From Vombatus ursinus (taxonomy: Eukaryota; Chordata; Mammalia; Diprotodontia; Vombatidae), in contig NW_020954548.1 in NCBI RefSeq assembly GCF_900497805.2, positions 11,759,984 through 11,823,983 of the forward strand: a DNA stretch of 64,000 nt, given 5' to 3'. A program made the position numbers and the translations under genes. Shown piece after piece: positions 12,050-24,050 of the stretch. Below the pieces are notes generated by a model that made no database searches, was not told where the DNA came from, and was given only the letters and a program-made list of their open reading frames with translations. How positions within the stretch are numbered: the stretch's first letter is position 1; every line of letters starts with the position of its first letter.

Positions 12050-13659
12050 GAACTTTTCAGTTTTCAATATTCACCGCTATAAGATTTTGAGTTCTAAACT
12101 TTCTCCCCTTCCCTCTGCTCCCCCCTTCCAAAGTCAGCATGCAATCTAATATAGGCTATATGTGTACAATCACCTTAAACATATTTCCACATTAGTCACA
12201 TTGTAAAGAAGAATTAGAACCAATGGGAAGAACCACAAGAAAGAAGAAACAAAAAAAGAGAAAAAATAGTATGCTTTAATCTGCATTCAGACTCCACAGT
12301 TCTTTCTCTGGATATGGATAGAATTTTCCATCATGAGTCTTTTGGAACTGTCTTAGATCCTTGTATTGCTGAGAAGAGTTAAGTCTATCAGAGTTGGTCA
12401 TTACACAATGTTGCTGTTACTGTGTACAATGTTCTCCTGGCTGTGCTCACTTCACTCAGCATCAGTTCATGTCTTTCCAGGTTTTTCTGAAGTCCATCTG
12501 CTCATTATTTCTCATAAAACAATAGTATTCCATTAGATTCATATGCCACAACTTGTTCAGTCATTCCCCAATTGATAGGCATCCCCTCAATTTCCAATTC
12601 TTGGCCACCACAAAAAGAGCTGCTATGAATATTTTTGTCCATGTGGGTTCTTTTCCCATTTTTATTATCTCTTTGGCATACAGACCTAGAAGTAGTATTG
12701 CTGGGTCAAAGGGTATGCATAGTTTTATAGCTCTTTGGGAATAATTTCAAAGTGCTTTCCAGAATGGTTGTATCAGTTCACAACTCCACCAACAATGCAT
12801 TAGTGTTCCAGTTTTCCCACATCTTCTCCAACATTTATCATTTTCCTATTTTGTCATGTTGGCCAATCTGATAGGTGTGATGTGGTACCTCAAAGTTGTT
12901 TTATTTGCATTTCTCTAATCAATAGTGATTTAGAGCATTTTTTTCATATGACTATAGATAGCTCTAATTTCTTCATATGAAAACTTCTTCTTCATTTCCT
13001 TTGACCATTTATCAATTGGGGAATAATTTGTATTCTTATAAAATTGACTCAGTTCTCTCTATATTTTAGAAATGAGGCATTTATCAGAGACACTGGCTGT
13101 AAAAAAAATTTTTTTCCCCAGCTTTCTGCTTCCCTCCTAATCTTGGTTGTATTGGTTTTGTTTGCACAAAAACTTTTCAATTTAATGTAATCAAAATTAT
13201 CCATTTTGCATTTGATAATGTTCTCTCTTGTTTGGTCATAAATTCTTCCCTTCTCCATAGATCTGATAGGCAAGTTATTCCTTGTTCTCCTAATTTGCTT
13301 ATAGTCTCACCTTTCATGTCTAAATTATGTGACCTTATATTGCTATATGGTATAAGATGTTGGTCTATGCCTAGTTTCTGCCAGACTATTTTCCAGTGTT
13401 CCCAGCAGTTTTTGTTAAATAATGAGTTCTTATCCCACAAGGTGGAGTCTTTGGGTTTATCAAACAGTAGATTACTATAGTCATTGACTTCTGTGCTTGT
13501 GTACCTAACCTTGTCCACTGATCCACCACTTTTTTTCTTAGCCAGTACCAAGTAGTTTTGATGATTGCTGCTTTATAATAGAGTTTTAGATCTGATATGA
13601 CTAGGCTACCTTCCCTTGCACTTCTTTTCATTATTTCCCTTGATATTCTGGATCTTTTG
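12050..13659 (-). mobile_element. 5'-truncated L1, minus orientation, 12-bp target duplication
   Basis: The minus strand carries the 3' part of L1 ORF2 and a 3' UTR. ORF2-like pieces include SDLKLYYKAAIIKTTWYW near 13560, which aligns with the LYYKA..KTAWYW block of mammalian L1 ORF2, followed by the downstream C-terminal region in broken frames. Flanks repeat GTGAACTCTCAT (12038-12049) and GTGAACTCTTAT (13660-13671), a 12-bp target duplication with one mismatch. Several frame changes and stops make it inactive. It shares its 3' UTR type with the copies at 24051 and 50165. Confidence 0.9.
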
Positions 13660-13670
13660 GTGAACTCTTA

Positions 13671-13697
13671 TTATTGTTATTATTATTATTATTATTT
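13671..13697. repeat. (TTA)n simple repeat
   Basis: Short TTA/TTG run directly beside the L1 target duplication. It grades into AT-rich, partly tandem GATATTA/AAGATA units to about 13790. Confidence 0.85.
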
Positions 13698-16600
13698 ACT
13701 ATCATTTAAAGATATTATAATAAAGATATTATCATTTGAAGATATCATTTGAAGATAAAGACATTACTATTATCATTTAAATATACAGTTTAAAGAAAAA
13801 ATACTTTTCCAGTTCACTTTGCTTTATGCCCATGTTTTATTCACCTAGGTGATACAGGAAAGGGAGTCCTGGACCTGGAGTCAAGAAGGCTTGAGTTCAA
13901 ATCTAGCCTCAAACATTAGCTGTGTGACCCTGGACAAGTCACTTCACCTCTTCCTGCCTCAGTTTTTTTATAAGCATAAAAATATAAATATCTCACAGGG
14001 TTGTTGTGTCAATCAAATGAGACTTTGGTAAAGGGCTTAACACAGCACCTAGAACATAATAGGTACTAAATAAATGTTTATTTCCTGCCTTCCATTAACT
14101 TTCAAAAGGAGGTAGAAGTTTAAATATTAATGTCACTGTAGAAGCAATAATTTTCAATGGCTAACTAAAAGAAAATCCCATTAAAGAATGAGATTTAAGA
14201 ATGAGAGAATACAAGGGAGAACACTCCCTACCCCATGCCCACTCACTTGGTCTCACTTTTCTAATTAACTCTAGTTCTTGTTCAAGTGAAAAGTGTCAAC
14301 TTCCTGGTGGATTGAAGAGTACAACAAAAAATGGTCTATTTGAATGAACTATTTGAAATGATACTCTAACACTTCAAACGATTTGCAATCTCTCCCTGCT
14401 TTAGGACAATCTTCCCTCCCCACCCCTATCCCTGGCCTCCAACTAGACGTAATCAGTACAAACAGCCAGTTAAGAACTCTCACTGCTTGTCTAAATGGGC
14501 ACCTTCTCCACAACTTATAATCTTAGAGAATTACTTACTTCACTAAGGGATGAAGTGACCTACCCAGCCAGAATATGATACAGGTAGGATTTGAACCCAG
14601 CTCTTCTTAGCTCCAAGGCTCACTCTCTACCCATTGTAGACTTAATCTGCCCAAGTAATTTATTACTTAGTAGGTAATACTCTAGTAATGAGCCCATCTG
14701 CCCTCAGCTAGGCTGAACCAGTATGAATGTCACAGTCTGTTTCCAGGCCAATATTTTTAGTTTTCTCATCTTTACAGGATTTTTTTAGCTTCTGCTCCAC
14801 TGACTTAGCTTTTGAGAACTCAAGGTCACTCATACACTACATGGTACCAGAGCGGGAATTTTTCTTAACTACTTATTGCTACAAATGTATTTTCCTAATC
14901 TTGCTTTGCCTAGAGTAATACTAAAACTTCCTATTACTTTCTAATCATAGACTCACACAAATTTATGAGCCAAGAAGAAACTAGCCTAGGATTAAGTGTC
15001 CATAGATCATCCACAGGGGAGAAAATTCTTATTCTTGTAGTCAAGAGTTGACTTGATTTGTAATTTCCTCAGTAAATTATCTTTGCCAGAAGGTCAGCCA
15101 CCAAATAAGAAATGGTTTTGGCCTCAGCAACTCATGAAGATATATCTACTAAGATATGAAATGACTGTGATATGCATTAGTGGAGAGTATACAAACAATG
15201 AGGAAGGGCTCAATTAATTAAAAAGTATGTACTCTAAAGTTATTTGGGAAAAATCTACTGCTAGCAGTGAGATAGGGAAGTAAACTAAAAGGAAAGATGT
15301 ACATTTTTGTTTACTTTCAAATGTAGGTATATCAGTGAATGCAAACCAGGAGGGTGCTGGTATGGAAAGAATGAATGAAATTGGAATCAGAGGACCTGGG
15401 TTCAAATCCTGGCTTCTACTTACAACCTGTACAACCTTAGATAAGTCACTTCTCCTTTTCTGTAACCTTAGACAACTCACAAAACTAGTATGAGTCAGAA
15501 GCAGGACGTGTACCCTAGTACTCCTGGCTCCAAGCTCGGCCCTCTGCCCACTACACCGTGATGCCTCTCAGTTCTTCTTTGAGTGTCTTTAATTCCATTC
15601 CACTGCTTCTAACTTGGTGGAAAGTGTTGCTACCCCTTCTATTCATTTTCCCTTTGTTCCTATCCATGAAGAGTAAATAAGAAGGGGGCAGAAAAGCAAT
15701 GGGACATGGGGGAGGAGATGAAAAGGAAAAGAAGGTATGATACCCACCGCAAAGAAAATGTTCTCAGGAAGAATATTTGCATTCCCATAGAAACTTGAAT
15801 TCTTTATGTCTCAAATTCTCCCTGTGAGTTAGCTATAGGATTCTAAGCAAAACACAGTTACTGCTGTGGCACAGAAAGAGCACAGCATCTCTGAATTTTA
15901 GAGTTAGAAGGAACTTTGAAGAGCATCTAATCCAAACCTCTTATTTTATAGATAAGGAGGAAGCTGAGATCCATTAAAGTGAAGTGACTCACCTAAGGAA
16001 ATGCAATTCGTAAAGGAGAGAGACAAGACAGGCAACATGATATGGTGATAAGGGCATTTGATTTGGAGTCAGAGGATATAGGTGTGACCATGGTTGAATC
16101 ACTTCCTCATTCTGTATACCAGGTTTTTCATCTTTCAAATGAGAGGTTTGGACTAAATAATCCCTAAAATCCCTTCCTACTGTGTATTCTTTCACTTGGA
16201 CCAAAATTCTTTGATTTCTAATCCTGGGCTCTTTCCACTCCACAACACATCTTCCTTCAAACAAGTTTACAGACCTACTGTCTCATTTGAGCATACTGAA
16301 GAGTCCTTAGTTTTTTTTGTTGGTTTTTTTTGATGGGGCATTTCTAGGAATCATGACACATTCATTAACTCAGCTTAATGAGTTCCTACTATGTGATCTG
16401 CAGGGTTCCAGGAGCTACTTCAATGTCATAACTTTGTTTTCATAGAAAACGTAGGCCTAAGTGGGAGAAATAGAAATAGTCTTTATAAATGATGCCCTTC
16501 ACAAGGGTTGCCTGAAATGTATACCTCAAAATGTATAGCTCAATTGTTCTGTGTGCCTTTCAAAAGATGACACTTGAGTATTTTTCCCCAGTCCTGACAG

Positions 16601-16794
16601 CTGTTATGAAAATGTGAAAACACACAAGCATTCAGTATTAATATAACTGCTCATTAAAGCAAACTACTAAATTGTCATCAGTGGTACAGCTGGCATTTCA
16701 CAGGGTGAAATCAGCAGAGAGAATTATAGGTTAATTAATATATTTGTGCTTCTCTGAAAAAGAATAATAATCCTTCTGGAAAAGGAAATGTTCC

Positions 16795-16823
16795 CCAAAA
16801 CAACAACAAAAACAACAACAAAA
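16795..16823. repeat. (CAA)n simple repeat
   Basis: Run of CAACAACAAAAACAACAAC in intron 5. Confidence 0.8.
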
Positions 16824-17819
16824 ATAGAAATTGAACACAGTATAATGATGATGACTAAATCTAGCCCCAAAGAAAAGATATGAGAAGGCATCTTTCTCCC
16901 TTCTTTGAAAAGGTGGGGAGCCATGGGTACAGAGCATGGAGGGTTGGACTTGGAGTGTTGATGTGTTGGTTAGTTTAGCTAAACTAGGTTTTTCCCTCTC
17001 TTTCTTTTCTATTCTTTGTTATAAAGGTTGGTTTTCTGGGTAGAAGGGAGGGAAATATTGGGAAATAAAGGTAATATAAAAAGGCAATAAAAAAACAAGT
17101 ATATAAATAAGTTTCTTAAAATATTCTCAAACTATCCATCCAACAACTACATATTTCGTGGAAAATTGTCTTTGGAACACAGGATGTTATTTCTTTGGGT
17201 TGTCATCTCTGCCATGCCAGAAGAAATAACAGAGGAAATACTTCATGCATCTTTGATTTGGTCAGTAGAAGAATTCCCTCCACAAATACAGACAATGACT
17301 CCTCAATGACTTGGAAGAAGGTCTTCAAGAGTTGTTGTGTACCAAAATTTAATCACTTTGTGGTCAAACTGGGGATAAGATTCTCCAAAATGAGCTAGCT
17401 AGTCAGATGAAAGTCATTCCATCGGGGAGCTCATACTAAAAGCCTTTTATAGCTTCATATGTTCTGTTAGATTTTATGGTGCTTGAACCCAGGGTCACCT
17501 CTACCCCAACATGAGGCATCAGAGAGGGAGTTTAATGAATTAATAATAAGAGCTGCTGACCTTTATAATGTGACTTAATAAGGTTCATAAAGTACTTTAC
17601 TCCCAACAACCTTGTTAAGTAGATTGTTCAAGTTCTATCTACTATTCCTACATTACAGAAGAAGGAAAGAAACCTTGGGGAGATTAAGTGATTTCCTCAC
17701 ACAGAATGCTACATTTCTTTATTTTTCCAACTATTTCACAACTCAAATACCCAGAAATAACCATAGTAGGCAATATTGTCTCCATCATTATTATCCTCTC
17801 CTCTGGTAATGTTACCACC

Positions 17820-18520
17820 TAGGGGCAGGCTCTTATCACCTCATACCTACACTATTGCAATAGCCTCCTGGTCATTCTCCCTGCCTCAAACCTCTCCTCA
17901 TTCCAGTCCACCCTCCATTCAGCTGTTACATTAATCTTCCTAAAGCATAAATCAGATCATGCAATTCACCCCCATCCAACCATCCCCTTCTGGTACCCAT
18001 TCAATAAACTCCAATGACTTCCTTTTGCCTCCAAGTATAAAATCTTCTGCTAGGCTTTTACAACCTTCCATCACCTATAATCCTCCTACATCCCACTCTT
18101 CTTACACCTTACTCCCCTCCTTGCCTCAAACAGGACACTCCAATTCACAGCTCTGGCTATTTTCACTGACTCGCCCCTATGCCTGGGACATCATTTCCTC
18201 CTCACCTCTGCCTTTTAGCTTCCTGAGGCTTCCTTCAGATCTCAGCTAATGTCCTACCATCTGCAAGAAGCCCTTCTCAATTTCCCTTAATACTACTGCC
18301 CTCTATTGATTATCTCCAATTTAAGCCGTACTGTATATATTTTGGTTGTACATAATTGTTTGCATCTTGTCTCCTGGTCCCCACCCACCTTCCCATTCAA
18401 TGACTGTAAGGTCTTTGAGAGCAAAGGCTGTCTTTTGGTTTTCTAGATATCTATAGAGCTTAGCACAATACCTGGCACATATCAGTTACTTAATAAGTGA
18501 TAGTTTACTTACTGATTAAT
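17820..18520 (+). repeat. L2-like LINE 3' end
   Basis: The order of phrases matches the L2 3' region: sequence like 'aaatcttctgctaggcttttac' (lab memory of 'aaagcccttcatgacctggcc'), 'cctgggacatcattt', 'ctcagctaatgtcctacc', 'gtaaggtctttgagagcaaagg' and the ending 'acctggcacatatcagt'. It is old and strongly diverged. Confidence 0.7.
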
Positions 18521-18699
18521 ATTATAAATGTAAACTAAGGCAAAATGAATAGTGGGCTAGTCTTGAAGTCAAGAAAAATCTGGGTTCAAATCTCATTTCT
18601 GACACTTAATAGCTGTGTGACCAGGATCAAGATGCTTAACTTCTTTTCACCCCAATTTCCTCATGTATAAAATGGTTCTGATGATATGTGCAATTTTAT

Positions 18700-18915
18700 T
18701 GTTCAGTTGTTTCAGTCACGTCCAACTCTCTGTGACCCCATTTGGGGTTTTCTTGGCAAAGATGCTAGAGGAGTTTTGCTATTTCCTTCTCCAGCTCATT
18801 TTACAGATGAGGAAATTTAAACAAGCAGGTTAAGTGGCTTTCCCAGGGTCACACAGCTACTAAATGTCCAAGGACAGATTTGAGGAGTCTTCCTAGCTCC
18901 AGGCCCAGTGTACCC
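18700..18915 (-). repeat. Mar1-type SINE inside an older MIR
   Basis: Left end is the Bov-B-like tail (gttcagttgtttcagtcacg, then 'tgtgaccccatttggggttt'), followed by the CORE region and the tRNA-like head at the right, so the element is in minus orientation. MIR-like sequence lies on both sides (18546-18699 and 18916-19010), which shows insertion into an older SINE. Confidence 0.85.
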
Positions 18916-19093
18916 TATTAGGTTGTGGTAAGGTTCAAAAGAGAAAATATATGTAAAGTTTCTTTGCACATTTCATGATGTTATGTAAATATCAGTGTTG
19001 TCATTATTTTTGCTGTTATCAATCAAAATGATCATTATCATTTCTGCCTTACATTGAAACTCTTTATTTCTCCATGTATAATGTGGCAGATAC

Positions 19094-19227
19094 CTGTATT
19101 TCTCTTAGGTCCTTGTCATGGAGGTTCTGGAGAGGATCAATGAAATTTTGTTTCACTTCCATGTCCAAAGAATCTTTCACCTCTGAAAGTTCCCTCATGG
19201 CCTCGCCGACATCACCAAGGGCTGGGC
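19094..19227 (-). CDS. SH3GL2: SH3GL2 exon 5: BAR domain
   Basis: Two bases completing Gly111, then 44 codons (residues 112-155), from [20 protein letters not shown] to HDKDLREIQ. The acceptor is CTGTTCCAG and the donor CAG/gtatct. It covers the second long BAR helix. Differences from remembered human sequence are conservative: Asp for Glu in ALGxVGEAM and Met for Ile in SLDxEVKQ. The frame is intact. Confidence 0.96.
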
Positions 19228-19781
19228 CTGGAACAGAAAAATATTTTTCTTTTACCTTAAAACACAAATTTGAATAGTAAACAGCTCTGTACTTGGGACT
19301 ACGATAACCTCAGCTCCTGTTCCAGTGAAAATGCAGACTTTATAACTCTTGTTCAAAAGGAAACTTAAGAAAAGAATGCCCCTTAGACTCAAGGAAATTA
19401 TCAGCTAAAAGAAGTGAGCTATAGCACATAGTCAAAGGAACTGAATTTTCTGGTATGTTCTTCCCATAAAATGATAAAAAATGATTTTTTCAAATTATAA
19501 TTACTCTTTGAACTCGATATGAAATCCCAAAGTGTTTGAAACTTTACTAAAGTCAATTTTCATGATTAAACCCTGCTCAGGGAAAGAGAAAAAAAATTTT
19601 AAAAAAACTAAAAAAAGAAAAAAAAACAAATCAAACATTCTGAAAACAATTTACCCAAATTCAAAAAAAAATCTTAGTGACAAGGCATGCACTTCTAATA
19701 TCTATTTTTAAAATCAACTTTCCTATCACCTTGTGCACCAAAATATGCAAGATAATTAAGAAGCAAAAAGCCAACAGTTAC
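19228..19781 (-). other. SH3GL2: SH3GL2 intron 4
   Basis: 554 bp, A/T-rich, with an A-rich tract at about 19585-19670. No named repeat is seen. Confidence 0.85.
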
Positions 19782-19925
19782 CAAAGTTGCATTCATCTCC
19801 AAGCTCCCTTCCAAACTTCAGCATGGCTTCTGCAAGCAGGGCCTCTGCCTGAGGATAGCCTGGTCCTTTCTCCTGACCTCGGATCTTGGACATTGTGTTA
19901 ATCATGCTGAGTTTAGCTCTAGAAG
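19782..19925 (-). CDS. SH3GL2: SH3GL2 exon 4: amphipathic insert and BAR helix
   Basis: Two bases completing Ala63, 47 codons (residues 64-110), and one base of Gly111. It begins [19 protein letters not shown] and ends [10 protein letters not shown]. The acceptor is CTCCCAACAG before CTTCTAGAGC; a nearby TAG that could look like an acceptor would break the frame with exon 3. The donor is TTTG/gtaact. The [13 protein letters not shown] segment is the amphipathic insert helix specific to endophilins, which dips into the bilayer at the centre of the BAR crescent. Glu replaces Asp in GDxCNF relative to remembered human sequence. Confidence 0.96.
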
Positions 19926-21014
19926 CTGTTGGGAGAAAGATTGTAAATGTTAAGTATCTAGTAGGCCTACTCTTTCTACTGCTATTCAGTGACTGTATGA
20001 AAATAAATTAGGTGAGATACTGTTACAGGAGTCAGTTTGTTTTAAAAGAACAGCATTGTAAAATTTAAAAATGCAAGGCATAGTGGTTGAAATTTGAAAT
20101 ATGAAAATAATAAAGGAAAAAAGGGAGAGAGAAGAAAAAGGGAAGAAGGAAAAGATGTGAGAAAAGGTAAGATGGGAATAAGAAGTTGAGAAAAGGAGGA
20201 AAGGAGTACAATATAGTATAAATAGCAGGAAACTTGGATTTTCTCAACCCTAAAATGACCATATTGTGCTAGGTAAGTGATTTGCAGCCTTCTAAATTAT
20301 CAAGACTCTTTCTTTTAAAAAACTTTTTTTTTTCATTACCAAGCACTTATTTTTTTCTCCCTAAACTATGGCAAGTAAATACAATAAAGGTAAACTGAAA
20401 TACAGACTCCTAGCAAAATCAGTTTATTTACAGTAATACATATAACTGTTAAAGCAGGTCAGACTGGTCACCTCAGTAAAGCCAGTGACCTCAATGAGAA
20501 GGAGGGATTCTCTTTTTTGACATGCACAGATATGAGAGGTCTGGATAGTTGAGGAACATTTTAATTACTTATACTGGGAAAAGTGGGTTAGCATTCATGA
20601 ATGGCTAATTGCACCCCTCTCTGACAATTAACGTTAATTGTTTTATGAGACTCATCTGCCTCTTTTAATCTTTATTATGGGCCAGAAGCACCAGGTTTGA
20701 TGCCCCTTGGGGAAGATCAAATGTCCTCTAACTGTACAAGGACAAGCAAGGGCAGATGATGTGTCTTTTGGTGGTGACACCAGGTTAAGCTGGTTGGAGT
20801 TTATAGATAGACAACACGCAGATGTTCAGGGGTAAACTGCATGAATGATAACAATGTTCCCTTTCAATCATGCCTTTAAACTAATTCAAACTACAAAAGA
20901 AAGCATTTCTGAGTGAGGTGAGCTCAGGTGGGTACTAACAATTAGAAAAATCAATACAGCATGAAATTAGTTACATAAAATCAATAGAGTAGAAATGAGA
21001 GGTGATATTAACTT

Positions 21015-21150
21015 TCATCTTTTTACACTAGGGGAAGAGAAGGGAAAAGGAGAGGAAGGGAGGGGAGGAGAAAGAAAAGAAGGAGAAAGGAGGGGAAGGG
21101 AAGGATAAGGAAGAAAAAGGGAGGGGAAGGGAAAGGGAGAGGGAGATAAA
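21015..21150. repeat. Purine-rich (GGGAA/GGAGA) low-complexity tract
   Basis: Almost uninterrupted purines on the plus strand, with repeated GGGAAGG and GGAGAAAG words. Confidence 0.85.
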
Positions 21151-21249
21151 GAATCCTCTTGTCTCATAAGCAGAGTTAAGCAAAACAAATTATAGGTCAT
21201 ATCAAATAGTGCTTTTGTTATTCTGTATTTTAATCCATAATCTCCCTTT

Positions 21250-21884
21250 CTTGAGGTAAGAAGCATTCATTTTCATCAATCCTCTGGAATCATGGTTGAT
21301 CATTTTGTTGATAAGAGTAGTTTTTTTCTTTTGTTTTTGTTTTTTTTTTTAATGACAGCTAGTAAGTGGCAAGTGTCTGAGACTGGATTTGAACTCGGAT
21401 CCTCCTGACTCCAAGACAGAGCTCTATCCACTGCACTACCTAGCTGCCCCCCAGAGTAGTTAAGTCTTTCAAGAGAGTTCTTTCATTTCTACAATATTGA
21501 TGTTATAGTAGAAATTGTTCTCCTCACTTCAATTTGCATCAGTTAATACAAGTCTTCCCAGATCTTTCTGAAACCATCTCTTTATTAATTTCTTATAACA
21601 CAATAATATCCCGTCACATTGATACACCATAATTTGTTCACTCATTTCCCAATTGATGGGCACACTCCTGGTTTCTGGGTCTTTGATACTAAAAAAAAAA
21701 AAAAAGATCTGCTATGAATATTTTTGTATATATGGGATCTTTTTTTCTTTCAAAGCATAGGCCTAGTAGTGGTATTGCTAGGTCAAAGGGCATGTACTGT
21801 TTATGAACTTTTGGGACATAATTCCAAATTACTTCCCAAAACATTTGAACCTATTCACAGTTTCACCCACAGTGCATTGAATGA
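21250..21884 (-). mobile_element. Old L1 3' fragment, minus orientation, carrying a SINE
   Basis: Matches, at high divergence, the reverse complement of the L1 ORF2/3' UTR junction region seen in better copies (24,400-24,890). It is split by a tRNA-headed SINE at about 21351-21450 and cut at its right side by a younger L1 that starts at about 21895. Confidence 0.75.
21351..21450 (-). repeat. tRNA-headed SINE, truncated, inside old L1
   Basis: Minus orientation: T-rich start, 'tggatttgaactcggatcc', and the head 'cactacctagctgcccc' at the right. It is flanked by AGAGTAGTT on both sides (about 21315 and 21453), the target duplication within the L1. Confidence 0.85.
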
Positions 21885-21894
21885 GCCCATTTTT

Positions 21895-22440
21895 TAATAT
21901 TTTATTTTTCCCCAATTACATGTAAAAACAATTTTAACATTTGTTAAAATTTTGAGCTCCAAATTCTTTCCTTCTCTTCCTTCCCTCTGCACCCTCCTTG
22001 GGAAGGCAAGCAATTTGATATAGTTTATACATATGCAGTCATGAAAAACACATTTCCATGTTAGTCATGTTGTGAAAGAAATCACATTAAAAAAAAAACA
22101 AGAAAAATGAAGTCATGGAAAAGTATGCTTCAATCTGTATTCAGACTCCAGTTCGTTCTCTGGAGATGGATAGCATTTTTCATCATAAGTCCTTCAGAAC
22201 TGTCTTGGATCATTATACTGCTGAAAATAGCTAAGTCATTCACAGTTGATCATCACATAATGTTGCTGTCACTGTATACAAGGTTCTCCTGGTTCTGCTC
22301 ATCTCACTTTGCATCCATTCATATAAGTCCAGGTTTTTCTGAGAGTATCCTGCTCATCATTTCTTACAGCACAATAGTATTCCATCACAATCATATACAA
22401 CAACTTGTTCAGCCATTCCCCAAGTGATGGACATCCCCCA
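21895..22440 (-). mobile_element. 5'-truncated L1, minus orientation, nested next to older L1
   Basis: T-rich left end, then the reverse complement of an L1 3' UTR of a different subtype from the copies at 12050 and 24051 (tail words such as 'ttgttaaaattttgagctcc'), then the C-terminal ORF2 region up to 'cattccccaagtgatggacatc'. Flanks AATGAGCCCATT and AATGAACCCATT suggest a 12-bp target duplication with one mismatch. Confidence 0.85.
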
Positions 22441-22675
22441 ATGAACCCATTCTCTCAAAACTAATCCCCTTTAACTAATGACCTCCCCCACCAAAGTGCA
22501 GATGAATAATACATGACAATGATTGTATTTTAGTAGTTACTAGTTGAAAAGAAATATGATAACAAAAACAAACTATGAATTCAGCAGCTTTTGCATGAAT
22601 TTTTATTTTATTAGTTAATATCATCAATGGGAACAGCATCAATATACATTATGAAAACTCTGTGCATGCACACCT

Positions 22676-22720
22676 ATACACACACACTCACACACACACA
22701 TATATGTGTGTGAGTGTGTG
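22676..22720. repeat. CA/TG tract, near-palindromic
   Basis: CA-rich half followed by TATATA and a TG-rich half that nearly mirrors it. Confidence 0.85.
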
Positions 22721-22744
22721 GATGATATTATTTATTCAATTCAA

Positions 22745-23200
22745 TAGAAGCAATATAAAGTCCTCTCTCTGGCATTTAAAGCTCTTCATAAACTGGCCCC
22801 TTCCAAACTTTCCAGTCTTATTCCCTTCTCATTTTATGATTCAGCTATACTGGCCTACTAGCTACACTTAATACTCCATATCTCCAGCCTCCATGCTTTT
22901 GAATTGGCTATCCCATATGCCTAGAAAGCTCTCCCACTTTAATATCCTAGCTAGACCTCTAAGGCAGGTTGGTGTCATACATAGTAAGTAGTTAAGTACA
23001 TACGTATAGAACATTGGACTTGAGTTAGGAAGAATTAAATTCAAATCCTATCCTAGACATGTTAACTGTATGACCTTAAGTAAGTGACTTAATCTCTCTC
23101 AGTTTCAGTTTCCTCATCTGTTCAAATTCTGCTTCCTCCATGAGATTTTTCTTGGTCCCCCTAGATGCTAGTACTTATCCTTCTGAGAATATACCCCATT
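22745..23200 (+). repeat. L2-like 3' region interrupted by a MIR
   Basis: 'aaagctcttcataaactggcc' and 'ctatcccatatgcctagaaa' are typical L2 phrases. A MIR-like SINE at about 22980-23120 splits it; L2-like sequence resumes with 'cctccatgagatttttcttgg'. Confidence 0.7.
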
Positions 23201-23351
23201 TAGATAAATAGTTAAGTAGAGAGGGCATGAGGGATTTTGACATATAAAGAATGGTAAAGGCAGGCATAGTTTGCTGCATACTCTAGATTTGGGGAAAGTA
23301 TATTTCAAAGAATTCAGAAAGAAGATAAGTGATTCCATAATCCAAAGTTTT

Positions 23352-23989
23352 TTTTTATTTTTTTATTTTATTTTTAACATGTGTTTTTAAAATTTTGGGT
23401 TACAAGTTTTCTCCCCTCTTCCCTCCCCACCCACCCTCATTGAAAAGGCAAGCATCTCAATACAGGTTATAGATGTGTAGTCATGCAAAACACTTCCATA
23501 GTAGTCATGTTGTGAAAAAACTAATTTCCCTTCATCCTATCTTACCCCCTCATTTATTCTATTTTCTCTTTTGCCCCGTCCCTCCTCAGAAGTGTTTGCT
23601 TCTGATTATCCCCTCCCCCAATCTGCCCTCCCCTCTATCAACCCCCTGCTCTCTTGTCCCCTTCTCCCCTTATTTTCCTGTAGGGTAAAATAGATTTCCA
23701 TACCCCGTTGTGTATGTTATTCCCTCCTTAAGCCAAATCCTATGAGAATAAGATTCACTCATTCCCTCTCACCTTCCCCCATTTTCCCTCCAAAAGCCTT
23801 TTCTTGTCTGTTTCATGTGATATAATTTACCCCATTCTACTTCTCCCTTTCTCCTTCTCCCAGTACAATCCTCTCTCACCCCTTAATTTTATTTTCCAGA
23901 TATTACCCCTTCATCTTCAACTCACCCTGTGCCCTTTTTCTATCTATATATACATATAATTTTTCCCCTCCCACTACCCTAACAGATAG
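23352..23989 (-). mobile_element. Half-L1 type 3' UTR fragment, minus orientation
   Basis: The reverse complement matches the first 3' UTR module of the element at 56555-59412 (words 'cttctgattatcccctccc' and 'gtgtatgttattccctcctt'). It is flanked by TCCAAAGTTT at 23341-23350 and 23990-23999, a target duplication. This copy ends in poly(A) right after the first module and lacks the second 3' module found in the copies at 1-920 and 56555-59412. Confidence 0.9.
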
Positions 23990-24050
23990 TCCAAAGTTTT
24001 AACAAGTAAAGTCACACCAAGAGAGTTGGAAAGTTCTTGGAATGAACTTT

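Larger units (their letters stand above)
11048..19093 (-). other. SH3GL2: SH3GL2 intron 5
   Basis: 8.0 kb. Contents: MIR-like fragments (about 11130-11330, 13850-14075, 14530-14650, 15350-15490, 16030-16215, 18546-19010), an L1 at 12050-13659, an L2-like tract at about 17820-18520 and a Mar1 SINE at about 18700-18915 that interrupts a MIR. The stretches 14080-14530, 14650-15350 and 16215-17820 show no repeat or gene that I can name. Confidence 0.75.

Noticed and set aside
17959-18249. 96-codon Ser/Pro/Leu-rich frame
   Set aside because: Lies within an L2-like tract of C/T-rich sequence.
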